Source: GCA-2711565 sp963664245
GTDB taxonomy: Bacteria; Bacteroidota; Bacteroidia; Bacteroidales; GCA-2711565
Reading direction: 5' to 3'
NCBI GenBank assembly: GCA_963664245.1
Contig: OY760934.1
Location: 372,001 to 436,000 of the forward strand
Length of the DNA: 64,000 bases
Positions 42,969-51,926 of this stretch are shown piece after piece (position 1 is the first letter of the stretch; the number at the start of each line of letters is the position of its first letter). A model generated the notes under the pieces. It worked only from the letters and a program-made list of their open reading frames with translations. It searched no databases and had not been told where the DNA came from. The position numbers were made by a program, and so were the translations under genes.

Positions 42969-44294
42969 TTATTCCTCCCCCCTAATAATCTCCAATATTT
43001 TTTCGTTTTGGATAATGACCATCCCGTGTCGGTCATCGGTAATGCCGTCTTCCAGTTTGTAAGGGTAAGTCGGTACCGGGCCCTTCATCACCGTGGGAAG
43101 GTACTTGAAGAACAGCCCCGGGTTTTTACTCAATGCCTGGCCGGCCTCCATGATGTGCGTGGAAACAATAAACGTGCCCTTGCGCTTTGAAAAGGCATCG
43201 ATAATGGATACCGTCCCGTCGTAAGCGTCCTTTACGTTGGTACCTTTGAACAGCTCGTCAAAAATAATCACCAACTGTTTGTTACTGGCAACTTCTTCGG
43301 CCACGTGTTTTACACGCAATACTTCCGCATAAAAATGGCTGTAGCCCATCGCCAAATTGTCCGGCACGTTGATCGAGGTGTAGATGCCGTCGTGCACCGA
43401 AAAAACCATTGATTTCGCCGCTACCGGGAACCCCATGTGCGCCAGGTAGACCGCTACCGAAAACGATTTCATGAACGTGGACTTGCCCGCCATGTTCGCC
43501 CCCGTGAGGAAGAAAACGTTCTGGCTGCCACCGATCTTGATGTCATTGTCAACCGCCCCTGCAATCATCGGGTGGTAAAAACCCTTCAGGTCGATTACTT
43601 TTTCTTCTTTCGCAACCGCCCTCGCATACGTAAAGCCCCGTTCCCGGGAAACATCCGAAACCGCGACATAAACGTCCATCTCAAAGATCTCCGTGAGCAG
43701 TTCTTCGATCTCTTTGTTCAACAATCCCCGGAAGACATAATCCATCGTAAGCACCTTGGCGAATGTTAAAGGGGACTGCCCGGTGTGAGCGTAAGCCTGT
43801 TCAAACTTTTTATGGTTCAAAAGGGCTGCGATCTTTTCTGCCTTTTCTTTGTAAGGCGTGTTCTGTGATTCTACCACAAGGGTTTTCGCCACTTCTTTCA
43901 GCCGGTCAAACACCGCGATGGTTGTTTCCAGCCCCTCACGGATGAACCCGTATTCCTTTTCCTTGGCAATAAAGTTCATGAACTTTAAGCGGCACAGGCC
44001 CATCCCCGCTACAAAACGGTTTTTAGGCCCTGTGTTCCTCAGGTAGTTTTCTACCAACTCGTATTCTTCCTTGCTAAACGGAAGCGATATCTTGGCTTTC
44101 TGGAAAAACGAAATGGTCCCACTGCGCTGGTTGATCGCTCCTTCATCCGTCAACGGGTGGTTGAACATCTTTTCCAATAAACGCCCGCCACCGCTGGTGA
44201 CCGTATGGTTGAACAGGCTGATGATCGAGTTGTTTTTAAAGCGGCCCAACAGGTTCAAGTCGTCCAGGGTCTGTCTGTCTGTTACAAATTCCAT
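42969..44294 (-). CDS. MutS-like ATPase without mismatch-recognition domain (second of pair)
   Basis: 441 residues. N-terminal part matches the MutS lever/core helices (LNLLGRFKNNSIISLFNHTVTSGGGRLL), the C-terminal part the MutS ATPase: Walker A TGANMAGKST (about 264-273), conserved S-H-F-Y-A-E-V-x-R block, Walker B LVIIFDELFKGTN, and the STH switch (VSTHIMEAG). Domains I (mismatch binding) and II are absent, so classic mismatch repair is unlikely. It begins 3 bases after the stop of its paralogue; the two probably form a heterodimer. Codons and GC content are richer in G/C than in neighbours. Confidence 0.87.
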   Translation of the reverse strand: MEFVTDRQTLDDLNLLGRFKNNSIISLFNHTVTSGGGRLLEKMFNHPLTDEGAINQRSGTISFFQKAKISLPFSKEEYELVENYLRNTGPKNRFVAGMGLCRLKFMNFIAKEKEYGFIREGLETTIAVFDRLKEVAKTLVVESQNTPYKEKAEKIAALLNHKKFEQAYAHTGQSPLTFAKVLTMDYVFRGLLNKEIEELLTEIFEMDVYVAVSDVSRERGFTYARAVAKEEKVIDLKGFYHPMIAGAVDNDIKIGGSQNVFFLTGANMAGKSTFMKSFSVAVYLAHMGFPVAAKSMVFSVHDGIYTSINVPDNLAMGYSHFYAEVLRVKHVAEEVASNKQLVIIFDELFKGTNVKDAYDGTVSIIDAFSKRKGTFIVSTHIMEAGQALSKNPGLFFKYLPTVMKGPVPTYPYKLEDGITDDRHGMVIIQNEKILEIIRGEE

Positions 44295-44297
44295 GTC

Positions 44298-45629
44298 CTA
44301 ATCTTTTTTTAATATCTCCAATATCTTTTCGTTGTTGATGATCACCATCCCGTGGCGGTCGCCCGTGATCCCTTCTTCGACCTGGTAGGTATAGCGGGGA
44401 ACGTTCCCCTCCATTACCGTCGGCAGGTAAAGGAACTTGATGTTGTCCCTGAGTTTTTTCAGCTCTTCGCCCGCTTCGATAATATGCGTGGAAATGATGA
44501 ACGTACAGTTGCGCTTGCCCGCAAAGGCATCCGCCACCGCAATGGTCGCATCGTAGGCGTCCTTTACGTTCGTCCCACGGAACAGCTCGTCGAAGACAAC
44601 GATCAAACGGTCGTTCTGGTTCACGCTCTCGGCAACCTTTTTTACCCGCGATACTTCCGAGTAAAAGTGGCTCAGCCCCAGGTTCAAATTATCGGCCAGG
44701 TTGATGGTGGTGAACATCCCGTTCTGTATGCTGAAACGCATGCCCTTGGCCGGTACCGGGAAACCCATGTGCGCCAAATAAACCGCGATACTGAAGGTTT
44801 TCATGAACGTAGATTTGCCCGCCATGTTCGCCCCGGTCAAAAAGACCATGTTGTTGTTCTCATCGATCTTGATGCTGTTCGCAACGGCACCCGGGACCAG
44901 CGGGTGGTATACTTCGTTCAGCTCGATCAGGTTGCCGTCCGTGTGTTCGATCTCCGCAAAGCTGAAGTTATAAGTGTTCGCCGCTTCCGCTACCGCGATG
45001 TAAACATCGAAACCGTAAACATGGTACAGCAGTTTTTGGATCTCCTTGTTCAAGGTGAAACGCAATAGCTTGTCGTAATGCGCCGTTTTTGAATACGAGA
45101 GCTTGTTGGGCTTTTTCTCCAGTTCCTTGAAGAACGAAAAGTCCGGGAGCGCCAGGGTATCCTGGATGGCTTTTACGTCTTTGTTGAGCTCGCTTACGGA
45201 ACCGTTGTCCCCCAGCTTTTCCAAAAAGGATTTTAGGTCAACAAAAAAGGAAAGCGTCGCGATGGTCCCTTTGTTGATCTGCTGGTAATCCGTATCGCTC
45301 CCGATCAGGTTGTTAAACTTGCGCTGCAAATTATCTTCATGCAATGACAGGCGCGTGCGTTCGTCCGTGTTGCCCAAATAGTGCTCGATGGTGTCGAATA
45401 CGCTCGACTGGAACGGGAAAACCATCCCCTTCTCCTTGAAATAACGGATGATGTTCACACGCCCCGTGATCTCTTCTTCACGCGAACGCGGGTAAAGGAA
45501 CATGTCCTTCAGCATCGCGGCCCCTCCCCGCGTCTTCGTGCGGTTGAACAAACCGTAAACGTCCTGCTCACGAGCGCCCCCGATTATCTTTAAATCCCCT
45601 ATCGTTTGGTGGTCTACCTTAAATGACAT
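44298..45629 (-). CDS. MutS-like ATPase without mismatch-recognition domain (first of pair)
   Basis: 443 residues, paralogue of the following gene, same two-part layout: core helices (LKIIGGAREQDVYGLFNRTKTRGGAAML) and ATPase with TGANMAGKST near residue 265, Walker B LIVVFDELFRGTN and switch ISTHIIEAG. Shared segment STFMK-x-FS-x-AVYLAHMGFPV shows recent common origin. No domain I and no membrane helix. GC content is visibly raised: 32 of 60 bases at 45361-45420 are G or C against 18 of 60 at 12901-12960. Upstream, a hairpin separates it from the ABC genes. Function unknown; nucleic-acid clamp or recombination control are options. Confidence 0.87.
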   Translation of the reverse strand: MSFKVDHQTIGDLKIIGGAREQDVYGLFNRTKTRGGAAMLKDMFLYPRSREEEITGRVNIIRYFKEKGMVFPFQSSVFDTIEHYLGNTDERTRLSLHEDNLQRKFNNLIGSDTDYQQINKGTIATLSFFVDLKSFLEKLGDNGSVSELNKDVKAIQDTLALPDFSFFKELEKKPNKLSYSKTAHYDKLLRFTLNKEIQKLLYHVYGFDVYIAVAEAANTYNFSFAEIEHTDGNLIELNEVYHPLVPGAVANSIKIDENNNMVFLTGANMAGKSTFMKTFSIAVYLAHMGFPVPAKGMRFSIQNGMFTTINLADNLNLGLSHFYSEVSRVKKVAESVNQNDRLIVVFDELFRGTNVKDAYDATIAVADAFAGKRNCTFIISTHIIEAGEELKKLRDNIKFLYLPTVMEGNVPRYTYQVEEGITGDRHGMVIINNEKILEILKKD

Positions 45630-45663
45630 AATCTTAATTTTTATTTTCTATTAAATATGTGGA

Positions 45664-45693
45664 AGAATAAGGCTGAAAAAACAGCCTTATTCT
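45664..45693 (-). terminator. Hairpin between the GldFG-like gene and the MutS pair
   Basis: Perfect 12-bp stem AGAATAAGGCTG/CAGCCTTATTCT (45664-45675 with 45682-45693), 6-base loop. The sequence after it on the minus strand is not a T run, so it may act as a weak terminator or an RNA-stabilising hairpin. Confidence 0.5.
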
Positions 45694-45703
45694 CTATAAC
45701 TCC

Positions 45704-48097
45704 TTAGCGTCCCCTACGACGTAACCAAATCAAAAGAAACGCCAGCCCCAGTAATGCAGGGATTATTATCTTGTATAAAGCATTCAGTAAAAGCTTATCA
45801 CCTTTTTCGATATATAATTCGTTATCTGTTGGCGTTGGACGACGAATGTCAATGGGCACTTCATTGCCGGATAACCAGTAAAACATTCCGGTACCCATAT
45901 TAAAATTCAAGGCCCAGAAACCTGTTCTTTTTCTTGAGAGTTCACCATTGCTAAGGCAATCCGCATCTCCCAAGATCATGATCCGTTGTTCTTTATCACC
46001 GACTTTTCGTGTTAAGGCCAAGGCAGTGGTAATTGCCCCACCGGTTTCCCCTTCTTCCGGATTGAAAGTGGCAATCTCATCAATAAAATCCTGAGTTTTT
46101 AATTCATTCCAGGAACCTTTATAGGCATCTTTGTCTTCTTGTTTAGCTGTATAAGTTTCTTTGAGTTTTTTTAATTCTTTCTCATCTGTTATATTGGGCA
46201 TATTTCTTATTGTGTCCGAAACCAAAACGGGAACATATTTAAACTCATTCCCTTCTTTGTATGAAATACCTACTACGCCCGGCATCATAACCGCCTGCTC
46301 GCCCTGGATGTTTTCAAATTGGTAAGCAAGCTTTTGTCCTTGCTTCGTGGATACAGAAGTTACCAAATCCATAGTATATCCCTTATTATATTCAACCACC
46401 TGCCCAGTTAAAAATTTAATGCCAAAACGTTCTACCAATGGGTTCATAATCTTTTGGCGTTTCAGATCACAGGCAATAATCAAATTCCCTCCACGGTCAA
46501 TGTAGTCATTTAGGTTTTTTATTTCCTGTTCTAAAAATATTGTTTTGGCATCCGCAATGATCAATACATCAATATTTTTATCAACAAGTTTGGATAATTC
46601 ACATGTTGTAAAATCAAATCCGTTGTTTATCAAGGACCACCTGAATGGTTTTTCTTTAGTCAAACGGAAATAACCACGGGAACCCAAATCATCCACATCC
46701 CGTTCTTCATGCCCTGTGACAAAACCTACCAAAGGTAGTTCCATCACTAACCTTTTAAAGGCTGCCGTGATTTGGGATTCATCAGGATAGCGCCTCCCAT
46801 CATCAAAAATCCGCAAATAAGTTGATTTTCCATCTTCTGTTGCAACTTTACATACAAAGCGGTTTAACTCAGATTCAAGATCAATCTCACCGAGGTAATC
46901 CTTTCCCTGTTTAAACCTTTTAAGGTTGACATTGTAGGAATCGCATGCTTTTTCCAACGCCTGCTTTTGTGTTTGTCCTTCGTATCTTTTATTATGGCTT
47001 TTTAAAGCCTTTTCATCAACCGGAAGGTCATAATAGTATTTATAGTTAATTTTCATGTATGGATAAAACCGGGTATAATGTTCATATCTGCTCATGTCAT
47101 ATTTTTGGTTGGAAGGCGATCCTGAATAATAATTATCATCAAAAATATTTACATAGGTTGTAATATTTATTTTTCCCTTGAGCTTGGCGATCACATCCTG
47201 GCTGTTTGGCGTTAAGGTATTTGTATTGTTATGGGTAGAATCATGGTATTTCATTAAAGACGGGATGGTACTCACATAACCTATCATGGCCACAACCATA
47301 AAAACACTAGCACATCTCATAAAAGAAATATATCGGGGCCTTTTCTCACGAATACCCTTTAACCTAAATATGGTAAAGGTGATAAATAGTCCGGATACCA
47401 AGATAAAGTACAATATATCCTCACTACAGATCAAGCCCCTTAACAAAGTTCCCGACCTACCATTTATAGATAACCAATAAGTGATATCACGTACAAATTC
47501 AACATCCTGCCACATACGACCCACCTGCCCCAATACAAAAAGAGCAGCAAAGGTTCCGATAGCAGCAACGATTTGGTAAGAGGTCAATGAAGACATGAAC
47601 AGGCCGATAGATGAATAGGCACAAATGACCAGGTAAAGACCCAGTATAGCTGTTAATACCAACGGAAAATCAAAGTCTTTGATAGCAAAAACCCCAAAAA
47701 TCGCTATGATAAACATGATAAACGCCATGGCCAGACCAAACACCATCATGGAAACAAACTTACCCCATACAATTTGCTTATTGGAAATGGGTGAGGAATA
47801 CAGGAGTTTAATTGAGCCCGAACTAAATTCGCGGCTTAACAGCCCCATAGTAAGCAATGGAATAAATAAATATAAATAATTCTGCATATTATAAAGCACC
47901 CCACCCGGAGATGTATACATTCTGGTTGATAGGCTTGGAGGATTATAACCTAAACTTGTCACCAAAAAAAAATTATTTATTGATCCCATGAATGTTATTC
48001 CGGCCTGAATGCCAAATATGATAAGAACAAACCATGCAATGGGGGAATAAAACATCTTTTGAAGTTCCATCCGTGCTATTTTAAATATCATTTTCAT
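45704..48097 (-). CDS. Fused ABC-2 permease plus GldG-like protein (GldFG fusion)
   Basis: About 797 residues. N-terminal ABC-2 membrane domain (about 1-265) with six helices, beginning MKMIFKIARMELQKMFYSPIAWF as in GldF. Then a large extracytoplasmic GldG/IFT52-like region (about 285-770; ABC_transp_aux type), with a final membrane helix and RRRGR tail. The frame is open to 48142, but that would overlap the upstream ATPase gene; ATG 48097 leaves a 16-base gap. In gliding flavobacteria GldF and GldG are separate; fused forms are widespread in other Bacteroidota. Works with the ATPase upstream; cargo unknown. Confidence 0.88.
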   Translation of the reverse strand: MKMIFKIARMELQKMFYSPIAWFVLIIFGIQAGITFMGSINNFFLVTSLGYNPPSLSTRMYTSPGGVLYNMQNYLYLFIPLLTMGLLSREFSSGSIKLLYSSPISNKQIVWGKFVSMMVFGLAMAFIMFIIAIFGVFAIKDFDFPLVLTAILGLYLVICAYSSIGLFMSSLTSYQIVAAIGTFAALFVLGQVGRMWQDVEFVRDITYWLSINGRSGTLLRGLICSEDILYFILVSGLFITFTIFRLKGIREKRPRYISFMRCASVFMVVAMIGYVSTIPSLMKYHDSTHNNTNTLTPNSQDVIAKLKGKINITTYVNIFDDNYYSGSPSNQKYDMSRYEHYTRFYPYMKINYKYYYDLPVDEKALKSHNKRYEGQTQKQALEKACDSYNVNLKRFKQGKDYLGEIDLESELNRFVCKVATEDGKSTYLRIFDDGRRYPDESQITAAFKRLVMELPLVGFVTGHEERDVDDLGSRGYFRLTKEKPFRWSLINNGFDFTTCELSKLVDKNIDVLIIADAKTIFLEQEIKNLNDYIDRGGNLIIACDLKRQKIMNPLVERFGIKFLTGQVVEYNKGYTMDLVTSVSTKQGQKLAYQFENIQGEQAVMMPGVVGISYKEGNEFKYVPVLVSDTIRNMPNITDEKELKKLKETYTAKQEDKDAYKGSWNELKTQDFIDEIATFNPEEGETGGAITTALALTRKVGDKEQRIMILGDADCLSNGELSRKRTGFWALNFNMGTGMFYWLSGNEVPIDIRRPTPTDNELYIEKGDKLLLNALYKIIIPALLGLAFLLIWLRRRGR

Positions 48098-48113
48098 ATC
48101 TCTAATTTTTTGT

Positions 48114-49034
48114 TTAATTTTTTGATAATGCCGAGAATACATCGTTCAATGAATTCTTTTCTGCCCGGATTTCATCTAAACGCCAGTTGTGTTTTACACT
48201 TTGCATAACAATGCGCTCTGTTGCTCCGTTCAAGTCTGCAAACGTTAACCTGTAATTGGGTCCGCCCAATTCTTCTACGTTTTCTATTCCTTCTATTTGC
48301 ATTAAGTCGTCAATTGAGGGCATTTCCAATAAACGGACGAAAATGGTGTTCGGTGTTAAGTAATTGTCAAATTCCTCGGTTTTTCCTGAGAATACCAGTT
48401 TACCATGTTCAATCATCAGGATATGATCGCAAATGGCATGGACTTCTGTAAGAATGTGGGTGGATAATAATACCGCCCTTTCTTGGGCAATTTCTTTGAT
48501 CAAACCACGGACCTCTATAATCTGGTTCGGGTCCAAACCATTGGTGGGTTCATCCAAGATAATAAAAGCAGGTTTATGAATAATCGCCTGGGCAATTCCA
48601 ACCCGTTGACGGTAACCCCCGGAGAGGTTACGGATCAATCTTTTTTTAAAATGGGTAATGGCACATTTTTCCAAGACCTCTTCCACGGCCGATTTCACTT
48701 GCTTTGAATCAATCATGCGCAGATACGCACAATTGGTCAGGTATTCTTCTACGGTTATATCGGTATACAGCGGTGGATCCTGGGGCAAAAAACCGATTTG
48801 TTTTTTAGCTTCAATAGGATCTTTTGATAAATTAATCCCTTTAATAAATATATTTCCCTTTGTTTGCTTTAAAACCCCGCTCATGATGTTCATGGCGGTT
48901 GATTTACCGGCCCCGTTGGAGCCGAGTAACCCATAAATACCTTTTCCGGGTATTTCAAAACTCACATCCTTCACAGCCCATTGAATGTTGTAGCGGTGGG
49001 ATAAGTTTTCCACGCTTACTAAAGAATCTTTCAT
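48114..49034 (-). CDS. ABC transporter ATPase, GldA-like
   Basis: 306 residues. Walker A GLLGSNGAGKSTAMN (about 33-47), Q-loop GFLPQDPPLY, signature LSGGYRQRVGIAQA, Walker B FIILDEPTNGLDPNQ, His switch STHILTEV; the C-terminal 80 residues are the extension common to GldA/CcmA-type ATPases. It precedes the GldFG fusion by 16 bases. It follows the SusCD-PKD genes of locus 2 after a broken DUF4369 gene, where locus 1 instead has TlpA genes. Confidence 0.92.
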   Translation of the reverse strand: MKDSLVSVENLSHRYNIQWAVKDVSFEIPGKGIYGLLGSNGAGKSTAMNIMSGVLKQTKGNIFIKGINLSKDPIEAKKQIGFLPQDPPLYTDITVEEYLTNCAYLRMIDSKQVKSAVEEVLEKCAITHFKKRLIRNLSGGYRQRVGIAQAIIHKPAFIILDEPTNGLDPNQIIEVRGLIKEIAQERAVLLSTHILTEVHAICDHILMIEHGKLVFSGKTEEFDNYLTPNTIFVRLLEMPSIDDLMQIEGIENVEELGGPNYRLTFADLNGATERIVMQSVKHNWRLDEIRAEKNSLNDVFSALSKN

Positions 49035-49093
49035 AATACTTCCTTTATTTAGACATTTTATTTTAAATAAATTTAATTTGTTTACAGGGTCAG

Positions 49094-49409
49094 TCCATCT
49101 CCGAGAACGGTATCAGTAAATCGTCATTTTTAATCCCCCATTCGTTTAAAATCAACACGGATTTCCTGTTTATTACCATTTACTAAAAAAGGTTGCCTGA
49201 TTAGGGTCCCCAAATTCTCTCTTCAATTCAAATATTCCATTTTTTACCTGTGTAGAATCTTTAATGTACTTATTGCCATTTTGATAGAAAATTATTAATT
49301 CCCCTTCTTTGTCCTTTCCCAGTTTCCCTTTGATGGTAAAGGTATTTTGTGCGTAAGCCGTTGAGACAGCCAAACAGGATATTACAATAATACCCGCTTC
49401 AAACATCAT
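49094..49409 (-). pseudogene. Truncated DUF4369 (TlpA-type) gene remnant
   Basis: An intact frame of only 78 codons (49173-49409) encodes a signal peptide (ends STAYAQ) and the first half of a DUF4369 domain (FTIKGKLGKDKEGELIIFYQ; IKDSTQVKNGIFELKREFGDP). It stops at 49173 in TFFSKW. The next frame stays open past that point (LVNGNKQEIRVDFKRMGD) and another to 49094, as expected after frameshifts. DUF4369 normally precedes a TlpA thioredoxin domain, which is missing. The position equals that of the tlpA genes in locus 1, so this looks like a lost thioredoxin gene. A functional small secreted protein is the alternative. Confidence 0.65.
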
Positions 49410-49472
49410 TTTTTGTTTATTAGATATGGATTACTCATGCCGGTAAAATCCATCTGAAAAAATTATAAATTC

Positions 49473-49514
49473 CCCAACTAAAAATATCATAGTATTATTG
49501 AATTTTTAGTTGGG
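49473..49514 (-). terminator. Hairpin after the PKD-like gene of locus 2
   Basis: Perfect 13-bp stem CCCAACTAAAAAT/ATTTTTAGTTGGG (49473-49485 with 49502-49514), 16-base loop, followed on the minus strand by a T/A-rich tract ending in TTTTTT after about 10 bases. A second imperfect stem (GTATTGC/GCAATAC) lies at about 49579-49617, just after the stop. Confidence 0.55.
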
Positions 49515-49631
49515 ATGTTGTTTTATTACTATTGACTTACGTTCACTTTTTTAACACTAGTTATTTAGGTTAAGGAGTATTGCCTGGTTTTAAATTCAGA
49601 TTTAAGAAAAGCAATACCCCCCTTTTGAATA

Positions 49632-51131
49632 CTAATACCGTTCTCGGTATGCAACACTTACAATTTTACCAAATCCTGTCCACTGGTTTGTTCGTACAAT
49701 TTGTCCGTTAACAGAAGGCACGGAATACAATTCGAGAGTACCATTACTACCGTCGTAAGACCCTACGGTAAGTAATTTTGCCCAATTTCCATAATTCGTA
49801 TTTCCTGTCCGGTTATAAAAATTCTGGAATGAAAGGTAAGTAATTTCTTCCCCAACTTTATCCAACATTAGTATGCTGGTTTTTAATGAAAGGTCATACT
49901 CATACAGTTTTCCGCCTACACTGTAAAATAAATATCCCAGATCCGGACTTATAGCATAATGGGTGGCATTGGCAAAATCGGTTCCAGTTATTTCTTCAAA
50001 ATAGGTTTGGGCCTTTCCGATAACGAAACGGAGCAAATAATATTTAGAGGTCGAAGGATCCTGTAATATAGCATAAACATTATTGGAATAATTACGTTCC
50101 ATATAGACCAGGTCATAGCCAGTAGGATAATTTAAAGCCGCAGAAACCTCCGTTACGGATTTACTGCGATAAGCAGCTGTCACAAAATTACGGTTATCCA
50201 TATCATACATAACAGCATTATTCCCATTCGTGGCCACATAAGGAGAAACTCTGAATGGTTGGGAAATATTGCCATAATTATTAAGCGGAATATATGTAAA
50301 CATAGGTAGGTTAAAAGGATCATGGGTGTATAAACTTTCATCCGAATACAAATATAATAAAGGGTATCTGCTATACAACATTTCAGCGGTAATCCTTCGT
50401 ACCTTAAAGCCTTCAGGAATAGCACCAACCATCATATAACGGATATTATTAACAGGTTCCCAGTCAAACGTTTCCTCTTCCAATCTATTTGTTCCGGAAG
50501 CAGTGAGGAGGTAGATTCCATAAAGTCCCATATGTGTGGGATAATTTATGCAAAGCACCTGATAAGGTTCCCCCTGCGAAGGCAAGGATGATTCCATCTT
50601 CCCCAGAACATTTGTATATTGAGCAAAGACATGATTTACATTGTCATATGATAACATATCCAATCTTGACTGTCCGTCAACATCGTTAAGGATCAGGTAG
50701 CCTTCATAAACCGGAGTGGATACCATCAAATTTGTCCTTATATGAAAGGGCACCCCTGTTGTTTTATCCGTAACCTTATATTGCAAAAAGTAATTGCCCG
50801 GGGAAAACATAATCTTCGCCACTAGATTTTTCTCCGTAGAAATAACACTATCGTAGGTCCTTAATGACTCAACAATATGCAACGACCATTCATACGAATA
50901 ATCACTTACAGATGCATCCTGATCTTTTGTCATTATTAGCTTAGGATAAATCTTTAAAGAATCTCCAGCAAAGATGCTGTATCCATTCACCGTATCAAAG
51001 CTTTCAAAAGAAAGTTCATTAATATCATTATAAACATAGTTTCCCTGATCTTTATTGCAGGCATAAAAACCGACAATAAAGAAGCCTATTAACAGGCTAT
51101 TGATAAATATCTTTTTTATATTACTTTTCAT
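49632..51131 (-). CDS. PKD-like family surface lipoprotein of locus 2
   Basis: 499 residues: leader ending VGFYAC (Cys25) followed by NKDQGNYVYNDIN, the same signature start as the locus 1 protein (LKDEGNYDYLDL). Ig/PKD-like N-terminal portion (about 30-150, with YSYEWSLHI), then a long beta-rich region with Tyr-rich blades. Same position as in locus 1: last of the lipoprotein genes, 42 bases after DUF4843. Probable surface binding accessory of SusCD. Confidence 0.8.
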   Translation of the reverse strand: MKSNIKKIFINSLLIGFFIVGFYACNKDQGNYVYNDINELSFESFDTVNGYSIFAGDSLKIYPKLIMTKDQDASVSDYSYEWSLHIVESLRTYDSVISTEKNLVAKIMFSPGNYFLQYKVTDKTTGVPFHIRTNLMVSTPVYEGYLILNDVDGQSRLDMLSYDNVNHVFAQYTNVLGKMESSLPSQGEPYQVLCINYPTHMGLYGIYLLTASGTNRLEEETFDWEPVNNIRYMMVGAIPEGFKVRRITAEMLYSRYPLLYLYSDESLYTHDPFNLPMFTYIPLNNYGNISQPFRVSPYVATNGNNAVMYDMDNRNFVTAAYRSKSVTEVSAALNYPTGYDLVYMERNYSNNVYAILQDPSTSKYYLLRFVIGKAQTYFEEITGTDFANATHYAISPDLGYLFYSVGGKLYEYDLSLKTSILMLDKVGEEITYLSFQNFYNRTGNTNYGNWAKLLTVGSYDGSNGTLELYSVPSVNGQIVRTNQWTGFGKIVSVAYRERY

Positions 51132-51173
51132 ATTTTTAGGTATTATAAAATATTTTTAATTGAAATAAAATGC

Positions 51174-51908
51174 CTATTGTACAGCACTTCCCATTGTCAT
51201 TAAGGTTACTCCATCTTCTTCATAAACAGGATTTCCTTCATCTATTTGATCCAATAGGTAACGGTTCATGATCAACGCATAATATTGTGCGACAATCCAG
51301 TAATTAGGAGAGGTTGCTGCAATAAATTCAAGTGGCATTCCTGTTACTTCGTGTAACAATTGTACTTTTTTTACACTGAAAGAACCGAAATACTGGTTAA
51401 GTGAACCCCAAAACGACCCTGCTGTTAACATATCCGACACTGTTATCCTGTATGTTTTCCTAATGCGCCAATCTTCTGCTTCGAGGTCTGCATTAAAATC
51501 TCCGCCGGTTTTAAGGGTTAAAATTAGTCTTACCACTCTGCTTTGAAGGTCTTCCGCCCTTATCAACTTTATAGGAATACTGTCTGTTACCAAGCCCGTA
51601 TGTATGACAAAAGTTTTGGGAAGAAAATAGTGGGTATTTTCAACTGCTGTAGAAACCGGATCTGCTTCTATTACAAATGTTCTGTCCTGATCCGCAGGCA
51701 CACCGGTGACATGCACTGGTATTTTCACGATGGAATCCTGAACAGAAGTGCCACTAAAAGCAAATGACACGTCCAGACTATCCGTAGAGCTGTCAAATTT
51801 AAAATAAATATTGTCGGCAACATTATAAGTTATCAGGCTTTCCTTATTGCAGGAATATAAAACCGACAGCAATATAACTGGCAATAATATGTAAGTTAGT
51901 TTTTTCAT
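51174..51908 (-). CDS. DUF4843 lipoprotein of locus 2
   Basis: 244 residues, leader ending VLYSC (Cys20). Contains DSLDVSFAFSG, VTGVPADQDRTFVIEADP and VRLILTLKTGGDF, the DUF4843 features, and the C-terminal YWIVAQYYALIMNRYLLDQ region. Paralogue of the protein at 9305-10048 and in the same genomic slot, 18 bases after susD. No enzymatic motif. Confidence 0.8.
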   Translation of the reverse strand: MKKLTYILLPVILLSVLYSCNKESLITYNVADNIYFKFDSSTDSLDVSFAFSGTSVQDSIVKIPVHVTGVPADQDRTFVIEADPVSTAVENTHYFLPKTFVIHTGLVTDSIPIKLIRAEDLQSRVVRLILTLKTGGDFNADLEAEDWRIRKTYRITVSDMLTAGSFWGSLNQYFGSFSVKKVQLLHEVTGMPLEFIAATSPNYWIVAQYYALIMNRYLLDQIDEGNPVYEEDGVTLMTMGSAVQ

Positions 51909-51926
51909 TTTTTTCTTTTGTTAAGT

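Noticed and set aside
42786..43190. 134-codon plus-strand frame spanning the decayed DUF4097 region and the end of the mutS-like gene
   Set aside because: It starts in the pseudogene in the wrong phase and then runs antisense to mutS; no coherent protein.
44352..45068. 238-codon plus-strand open frame opposite the first mutS-like gene
   Set aside because: It is the antisense of a clearly conserved ATPase in a GC-rich stretch; the translation is low-complexity Arg/Val/Asp-rich and matches no family.
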